Assembly: GCA_038049695.1 (NCBI GenBank)
Contig: CP142453.1
Coordinates: 23,042,001-23,106,000 of the forward strand
Reading direction: 5' to 3'
From: Cinnamomum chago
Taxonomy: Eukaryota > Streptophyta > Magnoliopsida > Laurales > Lauraceae
Length of the DNA stretch: 64,000 bases
A program made the translations under genes and the position numbers. Positions within the stretch are counted from its first letter, which is position 1; each line of letters opens with the position of its first letter. A model generated the notes under the pieces. The model had not been told where the DNA came from and made no database searches. It worked only from the letters and a program-made list of their open reading frames with translations. Positions 48,437-60,254 of the stretch are shown one piece after another.

Positions 48437-48730
48437 GAGCCGAAAGGAGTGCTTGTGAGTTTTGGGTTGTGTACGGGAGGTTGGCCATGCACACAGAGTA
48501 ATACTCTGACGCTGTGACTCAGAGAATTAATACTGAGTTGAAGGTGTCGAATCCACCCTATTGAAGATCTAAGTGGCTAAAAAATGAAAGCTTATGGCAA
48601 TTGATGAGGTGTTTCTAAATTTTACTTAAATAAAAATTGGCCCAACACAAGATTTAGCACATTACCAATGAAGTGATTGAGGACTCCAACACATATCACA
48701 ATAATTTTGGGCTACTTCCTTCGAATGCTT

Positions 48731-49020
48731 GGGCCCATTTGACACTTTACTAGATTAGCAAAAGTCAAGTAAGGTCGCAATTCTTCGTTTAAGGAGTCAC
48801 ATTAATAACATTTTATTTCAAAATTTCCTTCATCTTCTTCAAAAAAATTCAAAAAATAACTTGTTCACTAAAAGACAAAAAAAATTCACTTCTCTATATA
48901 AAAGTAAAAGAGATTCCATATAAAATTAAGTTAAAAAGATTCAAATTATATTTTATTCTTTTTTAATTTAATGCTTTACTACACTTTATTTTACTCGTAA
49001 AATTACTCCGTGACAATTAG
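48731..49020. mobile_element. MITE, family 3 copy B (inverted)
   Basis: AAAGTCAAGTAAGGTCG near the left and AAAAGACAAAAAAAATTCACT in the middle are reverse complements of blocks in copy A. Confidence 0.55.
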
Positions 49021-49265
49021 TAGGATAGATACCCCGTGGCCGTGGGTTTCACTCCTCATGGGTCAAAATTACAAACAGTCTAACAACCGGTTTACAGCAC
49101 TGACCAGAGGATCTGGACATTATGATCGGGGTCCATTATGATGTAAGAGGGAAAGGACAGGATCGATAAGCTGCAGATGTTTCTGAAACTGCATGAGGTG
49201 GAAGAATCTTCGTGCGATTTGATTTTTGCAGCTGGGGGAATGGAAACTTTGGGAGTTATTTGAAT

Positions 49266-49580
49266 TTAGGGGAGTTTGGCAAGTAACTATTAAAGTAAAA
49301 GTGACGTAAAGTTCAAATTAAGAGAAAATAAATATAATAAGATTACGATGATATTTTATTTTAGTGGATTGATACGGAATCTTTTCACTTTTTATGTAAA
49401 AAGCAGGTTTCTTTTTTTTTTTGTCATTTATTGTAGAAAAGAGGTTGCAGGATGTTGCTTTTTGAAACTTTCTTTGAAAAATAAGGAGAGAACTTTGAAG
49501 ATGTATACTTTTGATGTGACCCTCATATGAAAAATGGAGGCTTACGTTACTTTTTCTAACCTATTAAATTACCAAATGGG
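49266..49580. mobile_element. MITE, family 3 copy C
   Basis: The left end TTTGGCAAGTAACTATTAAA and right end ACCTATTAAATTACCAAA are inverted relatives, with GTGACGTAAAG matching CTTACGTTAC further in. The interior has GATTACGATGATATTTTATT as in copy A. Confidence 0.6.
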
Positions 49581-50160
49581 CACTGTAAGAAGGAGTTTTG
49601 GGAATTTTACCCAAAAAGAAAAAAAACACTTTAAAATTTGCAAAGGGACAATTCGAAAGGAAGTGGATGTGAAACCAGTTATACAGGCCTCTGCCATCAT
49701 TTTTATTCACCATAGCAATTTGTTCCAGCACCTCTCCTCTCCTCAAACCCCATGTGGACGGCTGTGAAAAGTTTGGCATAAATATTGGGGTCATTTTCAC
49801 ACAATTTGCGTATGTGATTTACACATGCGAATGATTTACGCATCCAAAGAAACCTAATCATACATAACTGTTTCACATATAGACAATTATCCAAGGAATT
49901 GCTCAATTCCAATGCCTTACTGAAAGGGACAATTGAGGAACAACAATTTGAGGGTATTTGGAACTCTTTTTATTTTTAATTTTTTCAGATTTGAAAAGAA
50001 AAATCCTCGACAATATTACTATTTCCATGTGAACGACTAATGTGGGTTTATCATTTTACTAACCTATTGGTCTTTTATCATTTTGAAACTTTGTAATCCA
50101 AGTGTAGTAAAATTAATATACGTGCAAATGGCAATACGTGTGTTTTCTATTACCTAAGTT
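49581..50160. other. Spacer, no gene recognised
   Basis: No coding signal or paired repeats beyond short A and T runs. Confidence 0.35.
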
Positions 50161-50164
50161 GAGA

Positions 50165-50262
50165 ACAGCTCCTTATCCGAATGGTAAGGAATGACATAAC
50201 CTGCACATGAAACAATACATCCCAGTAACAAAAAGTTCGAAACAATAATTTTTATTTTTATT
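50165..50262 (+). mobile_element. SINE-like family 2, head fragment
   Basis: CTCCTTATCCGAATGGTAAGGA resembles the head of the copies at 29300 and 50285 (bases 50170-50191). AAAGTTCGAAAC at 50233 could be box B. The body and tail are missing. Confidence 0.35.
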
Positions 50263-50284
50263 TAGGATCAACAACTATCACTTG

Positions 50285-50472
50285 TTGATAACTGCCACTT
50301 ATCTAACTGGTAAGTGGCGGGTTTAAATCTTGCGTACGCCACCTCTTCCCACTTGTGTGGGTTTTCTTTCCACTTGTGCGGCTCCATTCTCACTTGTGTG
50401 GTTTGTCTTCTTCCATGTGTGCATCATCTCTCTTGGGTCCCAACACCCTTTGTGGGGTTAACAAAAAAAAAG
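50285..50472 (+). mobile_element. SINE-like element, family 2
   Basis: Head CACTTATCTAACTGGTAAG (box A-like), GCGGGTTTAAATCTTGCG (box B-like), then repeated CACTTGTGTGG/CACTTGTGCGG words, CCCAACACCC, and a 9-nt A tail. Fragments of the middle occur in reverse orientation at 5395 and 41262, which supports a dispersed family. Confidence 0.6.
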
Positions 50473-50637
50473 AGGCTATCTATTGTCTCCCTTTCCCCTT
50501 CTCTCTCTATATATTTTTCGTTCCTTCCGCTAGTCTCTTATTCTTCTTCTACATCATCACCGTCATCGTCATTTTGACATTCCAGCTAAAGGACTGTGTG
50601 TGAGAGAATTGCACATCCAAGGTAATAAAAACTCATA

Positions 50638-50679
50638 CACCAGGTGACGTAACAGGGACACCAGGTGACGTAACAGGGA
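50638..50679. repeat. Exact 21-bp tandem duplication
   Basis: Two copies of CACCAGGTGACGTAACAGGG plus A. Confidence 0.9.
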
Positions 50680-50990
50680 CCTGCATATGCAAGGGAGGCG
50701 GCTGACTGCCGTGTCTTATCAGTTGCTAAGACACCATTCTCTCATGATTATTTATTGAAAAAATCATTGCCAAGCAACTTTTTAGTTGTTCATTATAAGA
50801 ATTGAATTACTCTTTTGAAATCGAAATGTTATAGAAATGATGCCAAAGTTTTTAAAGGGTATGAAATCCAAATCGGTCAATATCTTGAAATTCAGATTGG
50901 ATGATGGTTATGAGCCTGCCACTCCTTAAATCCAAGAGTTTCTGATTTGAACCATTGTTTTTAAATCATGAAGATATGCAATAATGGAAG

Positions 50991-51152
50991 AGGATCCCCT
51001 GTTTGGACCACCCAAGGCGTGCCACATATGGGGATGATGTGATATCAATGACATCTCCTCTCCTCCAACTTAAAAAAAATAAAATTGCTTATGATGTGGC
51101 TCCCCTTCATTGGTACAAGCAGGTTTCCTGTTTGAACCAAACGGGGGATCCT
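50991..51152. mobile_element. MITE with ~19-bp terminal inverted repeats
   Basis: Left end AGGATCCCCTGTTTGGACC and right end AACCAAACGGGGGATCCT are inverted repeats. The middle has GATATCAATGACATCTCCTC, also found near 45299. A short relative lies at 52605-52700. Confidence 0.65.
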
Positions 51153-51726
51153 GATCCGCAATAATTTGGCTACTGATAAGATATTATGTCTAAATCATAG
51201 AAGGAATCTACCAATTATTATAGACTCGTTTTACCAACAGAGTGAGTCAGCATACACGAAGGAAAGTGCCACGGGAAACTGACATGGTGGGTCCCACTAT
51301 GCGGCATTGGGATTTTCACAGCTTGTGGGGGATTGTGGGTCCCAAGGCCTCCTGGTGAGGGGAGCAGAGTTCACGTGGGTGAGAGAAGGTGTCTGCCTAG
51401 GTTCAATAGTTGGGCATCTGGGTAAGAACAAGCATCTTTTACTATTGTGGTAAGTGCTGTTTTTAGGATTTTGGCCATCAACTGAATGATTAGGGCTGGA
51501 CCTTCCAAGGACCAAATTTATGGTCCCTGGATCCCGGACCAGATGCCACCAAATAACAAAGCTAGGAAGCCCTCTGCCCTCCTATTAGAAGCCCGAGTTT
51601 GATCAAGACCCATATCAACTAAGGCCCCGAGCTTGTTGAAAGCACTCTTTCAGTTACAGTGCTCTCTCTCTCTCTGCCATTCAAATGATGCTTTTGCCTT
51701 ATCACACTAGTGTTTTTATATAGGCA
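51153..51726. other. Spacer, no gene recognised
   Basis: Contains a short CT run at 51661-51675. No coding signal. Confidence 0.35.
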
Positions 51727-51727
51727 A

Positions 51728-51760
<33 letters not shown>

Positions 51761-51892
51761 CTGCTCCCCTACACTACAACCCTCCTTAATATCAGGAGCA
51801 GGCATATGAAACCATGCATTCACATGCCCTACACTGCTCCCCTCACATGCCTACATCTGATATTAAGGAGGGCTGGAGTGTAGGGAGCAGCC

Positions 51893-51934
<42 letters not shown>

Positions 51935-51935
51935 T
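51727..51935. mobile_element. MITE embedded in a (TA)n microsatellite
   Basis: An inner element (51754-51896) has ~40-bp inverted repeats: GAGAGCTGCTCCCCTACACT... at the left and ...AGTGTAGGGAGCAGCCCTC at the right, both running into CCTCCTTAATATCAG or its complement. It is bordered on both sides by 25-35-nt TA repeats. This layout resembles Micron-type MITEs of rice, which target (TA)n. Confidence 0.75.
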
Positions 51936-52604
51936 CCTTGTACGGTCTTGCCGTTTGAAGTAGAATGTGGAGCCGACCTACGCACTGATCCAAATGGACC
52001 ATCCAAATCACCCCATCTCATTGGATCTCATGGTTTTGCACCAATCCATCGGGACCAGTAAATCTTGTTTTTATATAAATTAAAGCCGCTAAACTCGTGG
52101 GTCATGGGGATAAGGGGCATTAGATTGACTCATGTTTGATAGAAGTGGTCCCACATGGATCTCTCCATTCCCCTCAAAGTCCCATGATCTATGAGGCATG
52201 AGGTAGGCCCTAACCTCTAAGCAATCTGAGCCCGCCCAGGAGTGATATAGGCCTAGGCTGCTATACATTGGCAGGATTTGGATATATAAGTTGGGTCCAT
52301 TTAGTAATTGGGCTCACTTAGATTAAGTAGTAGAAAGCCTAAAGGCCGGTCTGGCCTGGCCCGAATATGGAATACTTACAATTTATTAGTTTAGTGGTAG
52401 TTTGTCAAAAAATTATTAGAAAGCTCGTATAATTCATAAAAAAAGCCCATTTCGGGCTAGCTCGACTGGCTCAATATGGGCATGCTTAAGCTAGATATGG
52501 GCCTGCATTTGTAAGGATATTTAAATATTTCTACATTTAATACGTACAACAATTATGCAGAAGCGATCAAAGCAATATGTGAAAGTTGTAACATATATCT
52601 CAAG
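51936..52604. other. Spacer, no gene recognised
   Basis: Holds GGCC-rich words near 52330-52500 without paired ends. No coding signal. Confidence 0.35.
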
Positions 52605-52715
52605 AATCCGAATCCCCTGTTTGGACGAATCAGGGGCTGCCACATGCGGGAGCGGAGAAAGACAAAAGCACTTTTTCTTCCTCCAAACAGGGATCCCCTG
52701 TTTGGAGGGGATCCC
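52605..52715. mobile_element. Short relative of the 50991 MITE
   Basis: AATCCCCTGTTTGGAC at the left and TCCAAACAGGGATC at 52682 are inverted. A second GGATCCCCTGTTTGGAGG follows directly, suggesting two overlapping ends. Confidence 0.45.
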
Positions 52716-53692
52716 CTTCCATATCTCAAGCATGGCTATAAATCCACAAAGAAACAAAGCTAGCTAGGTAGGTCACCGACTATTACAAATTTAGGATTCA
52801 ATTGGAAATAAAGTATTTTATTACACAACCAGCCATGAAGGCAAATTAAAGTCTTAAAGAGCTGAAAAAAAGTCTAGAAACCACAGTGTGAAACAATGAC
52901 CCTAGAATAGGTCACCAACGCCCCACTTGTGCTGCTCCTCGAAGAACGCCTCATCCTCCAGGGAAGAGGAAGGGGATCCATTACCTCCCATGTTAAGGTA
53001 AAACGAACATCAAGTTCGGATAAACTTGGCAAGGCACAATATACAAGTAGCACAGTATGTATGTATCAAATGAAATTTTGGACAATAAACGTGATAAACA
53101 GATAAACATTGGTAGAAGAACTGGGCAATTGTGCAAGAATAGATATATCATCTTGAATCGATATAAACGATAGCCTCCCTCAAAGTGTACAATTTAACAA
53201 AAAGGCACATTCATATGACCTAGGACCATGGATGTTATATCGCTAGCCTCTTGTGCTCAACCAATGTAAAGTTACATGGAGAATGCCCTACAAAAGTTGG
53301 TACTTAAGGAACCGTTTGGGAAGGAGGTAAATTGAGGGGAAGGAAAAAAAAAGAGGGGAAAGTGGGAATTGAAGGTGTTTGGGAAGAGGGGAGGGAAAGT
53401 GGGGGAGGGGAATTTGGGGGTAAAATGAGTGTGGGGCCCACTCCAAAATTCTCCCCTCAAAAGTAGGGGAAAATAAGGGACAAAGAGGGGAATTTGTTTC
53501 AAATTACTAAACTCTGTCTTTTTGTCCAATTAAAACTTTTGCAAAAGCAAAGATAAAATGGTCTTTTGTCTCTCTACCTTACAAACAAACAAAATTATAT
53601 TTTTTACTTTTCTTCCCTCTATTTTTTGACTATCCAAACAAGAGAAGGTAAAATTTCCCTTCTATTCCCTTCATTTTGCTTCCCCGTCAAAT

Positions 53693-53694
<2 letters not shown>
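52716..53694. other. Spacer, no gene recognised
   Basis: The part at 53300-53690 is a purine-rich then pyrimidine-rich stretch with recurrent GTTTGGGAAG and TTCCCTTC words, possibly an old MITE. A 29-codon Ser/Glu-rich frame on the minus strand (52898-52991) is not recognised. Confidence 0.35.

Positions 53695-53737
<43 letters not shown>
53695..53737. repeat. C33-A10 homopolymer junction
   Basis: An uninterrupted run of 33 C (53695-53727) followed by 10 A. Confidence 0.9.
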
Positions 53738-53738
<1 letters not shown>

Positions 53739-55796
53739 ACATAGTGTAAAGTGCTAGAGTAGTACCAAGTGTAGTACATATCTACATTAAAGTACAATTC
53801 ATAGAAGACAAAATAATAAGCAAACATTACCACAAGGGATCAAGAACTGTGGCTAGACCAACTAGCTTAGTAGTATTTGACTCAAAAAACCACAAAGGAC
53901 AATCTCCGGCTAGGCGTCCGCTTGCATGAGAAAGACTCCTATCTAAACAAAGGAACTACGCCATAATATCCAAGATATCCAAATCCAAATCCATCCTTAA
54001 CGAACCCCTAAACATCACCGATCCAATGCCAAAGATAGTTCCTTCGAAGTAATCCATTGAATAGCTAACCAACCCTCAAACACGAGTAATCCACATCCTC
54101 CATCATCATATACTATGACAACTTCTGGGTATACCATATGTCCATCATCATCATCATAATAAATCAAGATAATAAGTGTCAACCACACAATTACATACCA
54201 TAAGATAGGAGGTCAAACAATGTATAAGATGATATAGATCATTTTAGCAACTATCAATCAAAGGTGTAAGCAAACCTAGGTCATATGTTGCCTTCCAGTT
54301 GTAAGTACTGGGCCATTCAACTCAATGGTCAAAATGGTCATTTTAGAACAAATCCCTTTAAATTCACGTAAAAATTTGCTAGCCGTTAAACTCGTGTCTT
54401 TTGAGTAATATTTTTGAGAGATGTCTCAAAAGGGATTTTACACATTGCAAGACTGTATCTTTTTTTTAGTCCAATGACAGAAGTTAAAAAGAAAATTATG
54501 AAGCTTTGGTTCTTTCATATCTACCCTTTATTTTTCATTTCTTTCAATCTAACGATATTAAATCTTTGATGGGAAGAATTTTGTGGGGTTAGGTCTGCTG
54601 GGCCACAACTCAATGCCTAGTGTCATCATGATGACAACGAAAGTACTGTGGTTGTGAAAATGAAATTCTTTTAACAGAGCAGTAAAATATCTATACGTTG
54701 AAAATTATGTTATTCATATTCTATTAAGGATCATATTTGGGTTCTGTGTGTATGCAGAAACGTGAATTAATGCGATCGAACAAACAATCAACTACACAAG
54801 AAATATAAAATCACACACAAGAGAATTTCGTGGCCGGTTTGACAAACACGCATTCGTCCATGGGAAAGAAACACGACTCTCATTTGGTTCACTCTTTGTA
54901 TGATATGCAGTATATCTCATGAGTTACACATTACATTATATATATATGTATATATATATATATATATATCACGCTCTCTTTTTTATCCCCCAAGAAACTC
55001 TATCATAGCCAATAAAAAAGTTCCAGTACAATTACCAAAATACCCATAACCATAAACCCACTTGATCTGAACCCATTAGGCCAACAAATTGCATATAAAT
55101 TTATAGGCCCGTATGTCTAAGTGATGGACTAAGAAATAGGTGTTCCAAGTTTTTTCTACATATGGTTCTTCATTTGGCATAGCAATTGGACAAAATAAAA
55201 AAAATAAAATAAAAGGAAAATAAGAAGGAATAGATTCACACTGATATGATCCGGCCAAAATCTGGAATATATATTATTCTCCAAGGAGCGAAGGATAAAT
55301 AGCAAAATTCAGTAAACTATAAAATTTTCTGACCCCACTGAAATTAGCAATGGCAATGGAGCTTGAACCAAGTTACCATGTTATAATGTATGAATGTATC
55401 TATCTACCTTATAATGGCCCACTGTGCCCCCAACAATAATAACAAAAACCTGGAATGCAGTAAGATTTCATGTCTACATTAGTTGTCCTATACTGTGCCC
55501 ACAACGATAATAACAAAGACCTGAAAAGCTGGATGCTCCATGCTTCACATGCCTTTATTGTGTCTGACATGCATAGCTCGATGGTGTTGGCCCATATTTG
55601 GAAGGTCTATTTTGAGTCTTGTTCTTCTAAATGCCTGAAATGGCCAGAGGATTAAAAAATCAGAGGTGTTTGATATAGGATTTTTTTTCTGGGAACTCTT
55701 TTACTATGATATGGTCTGATCAATAAAATTTATTTTAAATTTTCAATATATAAGAGCCCAATTTAAACAAGAGAAAGTCCACTTGGACTGAATGAG
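53738..55796. other. Spacer with an LTR-like fragment
   Basis: Around 54760-54990 the sequence (CAAACACGCATTCGTCCATG, CTCATGAGTTACACATTACA) is reminiscent of copia LTR R regions, ending in a TA repeat at 54946-54970. No coding region is attached. Nothing else recognised. Confidence 0.3.
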
Positions 55797-55876
55797 GGGA
55801 CGCCGGTCCCCCATGAGGACCACTGGATTCCAGCCAGTGGTCCTCATGGGAGACCGGGCCAGAATTCGGTCCCCTA
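55797..55876. repeat. Near-perfect hairpin / foldback (80 bp)
   Basis: GGTCCCCCATGAGGACCACT... (55805-55826) pairs with its complement at 55834-55855 with one mismatch and a 7-nt loop. Outer AGGGGAC (55797) pairs with GTCCCCT (55870). A miniature foldback element is likely. Confidence 0.7.
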
Positions 55877-57549
55877 TTCGAACCACATAGCACCACTGTT
55901 TAAACAAGTGCTTTGAACTGTTGCTTTTGTTAATAATTTTTCCTACATCAGTGAAAGTCAGTTTTCCCTCACCAAGTACACTTGAGAACTGTGGGATATA
56001 ATCAAGTATATAAGTCTGTGATTTTTATTGGGTTTGTCTTGTATTTCAGGGTTAACCAAATTGTTGTATGGGTTAGCCATTTAGGATCATTTGACCATGT
56101 TATATATATTATTGTATGTGAAACCCTAATCCTAAGATACAAAGTACAAGTACAAGATAAATGAATAGACATGAGCTTTCTCCATGGACGTAAGCGGTTT
56201 TGCCAAACTACGTACATTGATTATTTTTTTATTTTTATAATTGTGATTGTTTGCTTGTGGTTTCGTGGATTTGTGTATATATACATCTTTTGATTGCATG
56301 TCATCATTCCGTTTCGCTGTACAACTCCAACAGATTTTTCCACCTAATTAATTAGTGCAGTACTTAACCCTATTGAAGTAGAGATTTTTTTCTTCTTTTA
56401 CTTTGAGATAAATTATATTAAAAGCAAAAGAAAACATGGCCCGAGAGAACCAGGCCCCAAAACAACTGAGGATTTTTGACATAGTGCTTACAAGTAACAA
56501 TCACACAACTGCTTATTATACCTCTTATAAAAAAAATTGTTTGTTTTATCTATACCCTAACATGCGCCAGTTTTTAGAGGCTATGTTGAGGGCCCATTGC
56601 GCATCTTAGGGTGGGAAGGGCACTTTCACGTTGTTTTCGGCCCCACAAGTTGAATTGCAAAGTGCATGATTCTAAGTTTTTCTAAATTATCTTCTCCCTT
56701 TTGTATCTCAACTTTTTCCCACTTGAAGGACGAAGTAATTGGTAGTTTCATTTGGTCATCCCATAAGGCCATAACCATAACACCTCTCACATATGATCAC
56801 ATAGTTACCACCAAGGGCTGGCTCGAGATAATTGGAGACCTAAACCGACAATACTGAATGAGGCATTTTCTTTCTATGTTTTAATATTATTATAAATATT
56901 TTATTTAAAATTTATTTTTCTTATTTTTTTGTGTTGCAAAATTACTAATTAAGTTTTTATATTCAAAGTTTAGCTAACCTATCTTAAGTCCACCTCCAAA
57001 GCCCACTTGAAAGTTTTGGGAAGATCTATTATTAGGGATGAAATCCAAAATTATGGGTCTATTACAACCATATCATGAATCAAATCTGAATGAGCCTCTA
57101 TTGACATAGGATACACAAAAATAATGAGAAAGGCTCGTGAAGCAAGTTTATGACTAAATTACTGATTGAGATTTCTAAATTCAATTGGACTCCAAGCAAT
57201 AGAAATATAAGGGTTAGATTTGGAGGTATAATAGGCCATAAATAACACTTTAAGACCCGGAGAAAATCTTGATAGGATCTTCTCAAGGGAGAGTTATTAT
57301 GGGCCTTATATTTTGGAGATTAAAAGGGATGGTAGTTGACGAGTTTTCTTTTTTGGAATTTCAAAACATGTTAGTTGCTATTATCGGGCCATTTTTATCA
57401 TATTTTTTGGGGCCTAAAGTAATGACTTTGTTAGCCTAAAGGCTGTATCTTACCACCTTTATATATGGCCACTCTAAAAAGAAGAATCGGAGAGGTTGAT
57501 AACTCCTCCAACTGGACCAAAAGAATACTTATTCTGCTAGAAGTAGGAC
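55877..57549. other. Spacer, no gene recognised
   Basis: AT-rich non-coding sequence up to the CACTA terminus. The three bases before the terminus are GAC (57547-57549), one half of the expected target duplication. Confidence 0.35.
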
Positions 57550-58060
57550 CACTACTAGAAAAAAGGGTTTTTATATCGGCTAAAAACCGATATAAAAGAC
57601 CTATTATATCGGTTTTTCAGTAAACTTCAAACCGATATAAGTACCCCCGATATAATAAACAACAATAACCGATATAATATGTGTAATATTTCATTTCGGT
57701 TTTTGGACAACTGATGTCTTTTGAACCCGGAATTATAACACATTATTGTAAAACCGATATAAAAAAAAAGTAAAACCGATATAAAAAATATTTATCATAT
57801 CGGTTTTCGATAAACTGATGTGTTTTGAAACTGAAATTATAGCAACATTACTGTAAAACCGATATAAAAAAGAGAGAAACCGATATAAAATTTATTTATA
57901 ATATCGGTTTTCGGAGAACTGATGTGTTTTGAGACTGAAAACCGATATAAAAAAGAGTGAAACCGATATAAAAATAATTTATAATATCGATTATAAAGGG
58001 CTTTGTTATATCAGTTTTTTTGGATTGTATTATATCGTTTGTTCTGTAACCGATTTAATA
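57550..58060. repeat. CACTA terminal repeat and subterminal motif array
   Basis: Fourteen exact copies of ATATCGG or CCGATAT (mostly AAACCGATATAAAA and ATATCGGTTTTC) lie within about 400 bp of the terminus, on both strands, plus diverged versions to 58060. In En/Spm-type elements such arrays bind the element's own protein (TNPA-like). Confidence 0.85.
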
Positions 58061-58195
58061 TTATATATGCATTTTTTTTTATCAAAAGAATTTGCATTGA
58101 TGCAGTACCATTGCAGCACACTGTACACCAATAAAACTTTGCACTATATATACACATTAATAAAGTGATCATATATATATAACTAATTAATAATT

Positions 58196-58340
58196 AACAT
58201 AAAAAAGCTTGACTAGACAAATTAAATCTCTATGGAAATATTGTGTGTGTATATATATATATATAGTATATATCTACATCATCTTCCATGGGATGTACAA
58301 AAAGTTGGAACTATATATAAACAAAAAAACCAAAAGATAA
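58196..58340. repeat. Direct repeat, left copy (partner at 63132-63257)
   Basis: AAGCTTGACTAGACAAATTA, CTCTATGGAAATATTGTGTG, a TA run, CTTCCATGGGATGTACAAAA and GGAACTATATA occur in the same order in both copies. Confidence 0.85.
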
Positions 58341-58355
58341 ATAATCATAATTTAC

Positions 58356-58546
58356 CTCCAGAGCTTCAACAACCATCTTTTCGCTTCCCTTGAAGGCAAG
58401 ACCCAACTCCTTTTTTACTGGCGCTATGATCAGTTTTTGAAAAAAATTTACACTGAATCATCTGTGAAATTGCACTCAATGGAACAAATGACTCAACCTG
58501 TGTAGGGTTTGAAGGTCCTACCTCTAATGTAGGTTGTCCTTGATAG
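58356..58546 (-). pseudogene. CACTA internal exon remnant
   Basis: On the minus strand it encodes VGPSNPTQVESFVPLSAISQ and, after a one-base shift at a T-rich run, APVKKELGLAFKGSEKMVVE followed by ALE. It ends at a good donor (GAG then GTAAAT). Probably part of the second CACTA gene or of the Ptta/En/Spm-type product; the family is not firmly recognised. Confidence 0.4.
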
Positions 58547-59712
58547 TGCAGGCTAGGGCCAATGACTAAGTCCTAGAGGGGGGGTGAATAGGACTAAGGG
58601 AATCAATTATACCAATTTTAAACTTTTTAGGGCACTTATAATAAAACCAGAACAGATAACAGAACAAATGTAAGAAGATCAGAAAGACTTAAGTAGCATG
58701 TGTTCAACAAGACAGCTTAAACAATACCAAGCAAAGAGATACAATTAGATGAGAGTAGATAAGCTCAAGTGTGTGTCTATTGAATCTTAGTCATGATGAC
58801 CTATCATACATAACAAATCCCACAATATAGATATAGAAATGATTAAATCATGCCACAAAGAATAGATACAGGCAACTTCTCACACAACACACTCACCTTG
58901 GAGCTAATGGAGCTCTAGGATTTTCCTAAATGTACTACATGAGTGTTTGGAACAAGATTTGAGAGCTAAGATATGTTGGGAACAAAATAGCCTGCAAAAG
59001 CTCTCTCAAAAGAGTCACTGTGAAAGGAGAAATAAGCTCCAGATTTTTAGAAAAGATCCAACGGCTATATTGGCGGCTAGCCCCTTTAGACCAGCGGCTA
59101 GCCGATTTCAAATAACGGTCTAAAATTTCAAATCAGGTTAGCTCACGGCTAGCAACAGGAACAGTTGGAGGCTAGCCGTGAGGCAGCCGCAAGGGTAGCC
59201 GCAAGATGATCTGACAAAAACACAGCCTCTCGAAAGCAAAACGAAATCCCACGGTTAGCTCTGCGGCTAGCCGTGGGTGCACTGGCGGCTAGCCGCAGGT
59301 GCACTTGCGGCTAGCCGTAGGAAGCACAGAAAAAAAATCTGAGAAACAGCTTACTGGAAAGCTAGCCGCAGGTCTGGCGGCTAGCCCCTTTGCAAGGGGC
59401 GGCTAGCCGCAGGTGACCGTAGGGTCACCTGACCCTTTCCACAGGGACTAATTATCAAGGATAAAAAACATGAGTTTAAAACACAACTTTTCCCAGGGAT
59501 CTAATTAAGGGTTTGGTCTGGGTATGAATTACCTGAAAAGGTTGTCAAACACAAATGGAGACCTTCTTTGATTAATCCGGACTTTCCCACAAGCTTGATA
59601 ATCCTTCTGAATGTGATCTTCCTTGAGTCAATTTGAGAGGCAAGAACTTTGGACCTCATTGGCGCGGAATTGACAAACAAAACTCAGTGCACACAGACAT
59701 GTGACACTTACA
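58547..59712 (-). repeat. Candidate 3' LTR with GCTAGC array
   Basis: The minus strand begins TGTAAGTGTCACATG immediately after GACAAAGGGGGAGAT, a standard polypurine-tract junction, and ends near 58547 with CCTGCA. Near its end it has TTCACCCCCCCCTCTAGGAC, a block common in plant LTRs. Ten GCTAGC hexamers lie at 59073-59412. Confidence 0.6.
59073..59412. repeat. Array of ten GCTAGC palindromes
   Basis: GCTAGC occurs ten times in about 340 bp, usually as GCGGCTAGCCG with flanking CAGG, TGGG or CCC. Two degenerate versions (GGTTAGC, GGGTAGCC) also occur. A further GGCTAGCCG lies at 61879 and a TTAGCCG at 61857. Confidence 0.9.
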
Positions 59713-59727
59713 ATCTCCCCCTTTGTC
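59713..59727 (-). other. Polypurine tract
   Basis: Minus strand GACAAAGGGGGAGAT directly before the LTR start. A second, similar tract (GTGACAAAAAGGGGGAG) lies at 59983-59999. Confidence 0.6.
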
Positions 59728-60254
59728 AATTTCGTGACAAAATCATTTAGCTAATACAAGATTACAGAAGATATCCAAAACAACTCAAAGAACAACCATA
59801 TACTATCTACAAGACCTTTTACAACTGAAAAAAGAATACAAGAACAAAAAGGCATCAAGACTAGTATGCATAGCTCTTCATATGAGATTGAGAAGATGAA
59901 CCTGTAAAAGCACAACACTAACAAACAGAGATTAAAAGCATGAGAATGGAGATGGATTCTCTCCCTGCAAACTTAAACCATACTCCCCCTTTTTGTCACA
60001 AATTGAACAAGACAGAATACCCATGGATGTAGAGAAGATAGACAATAAATGCAAGAAGATAATAGACAATTAAAGCATAAAAGCAGTTAATCACTAAGAC
60101 CATAAAAACATCCATATCCAGTGAACATCCATAGAGAGTAACCAACATAAGTTTAAACCAATTAACCATAGGAGGGGCAACCACAAGCCAAAAGAACACC
60201 ACCAAAAAGAGTACAACCAATAAAAACACAAGTGGCTATGAATCCCCAAAAGAA

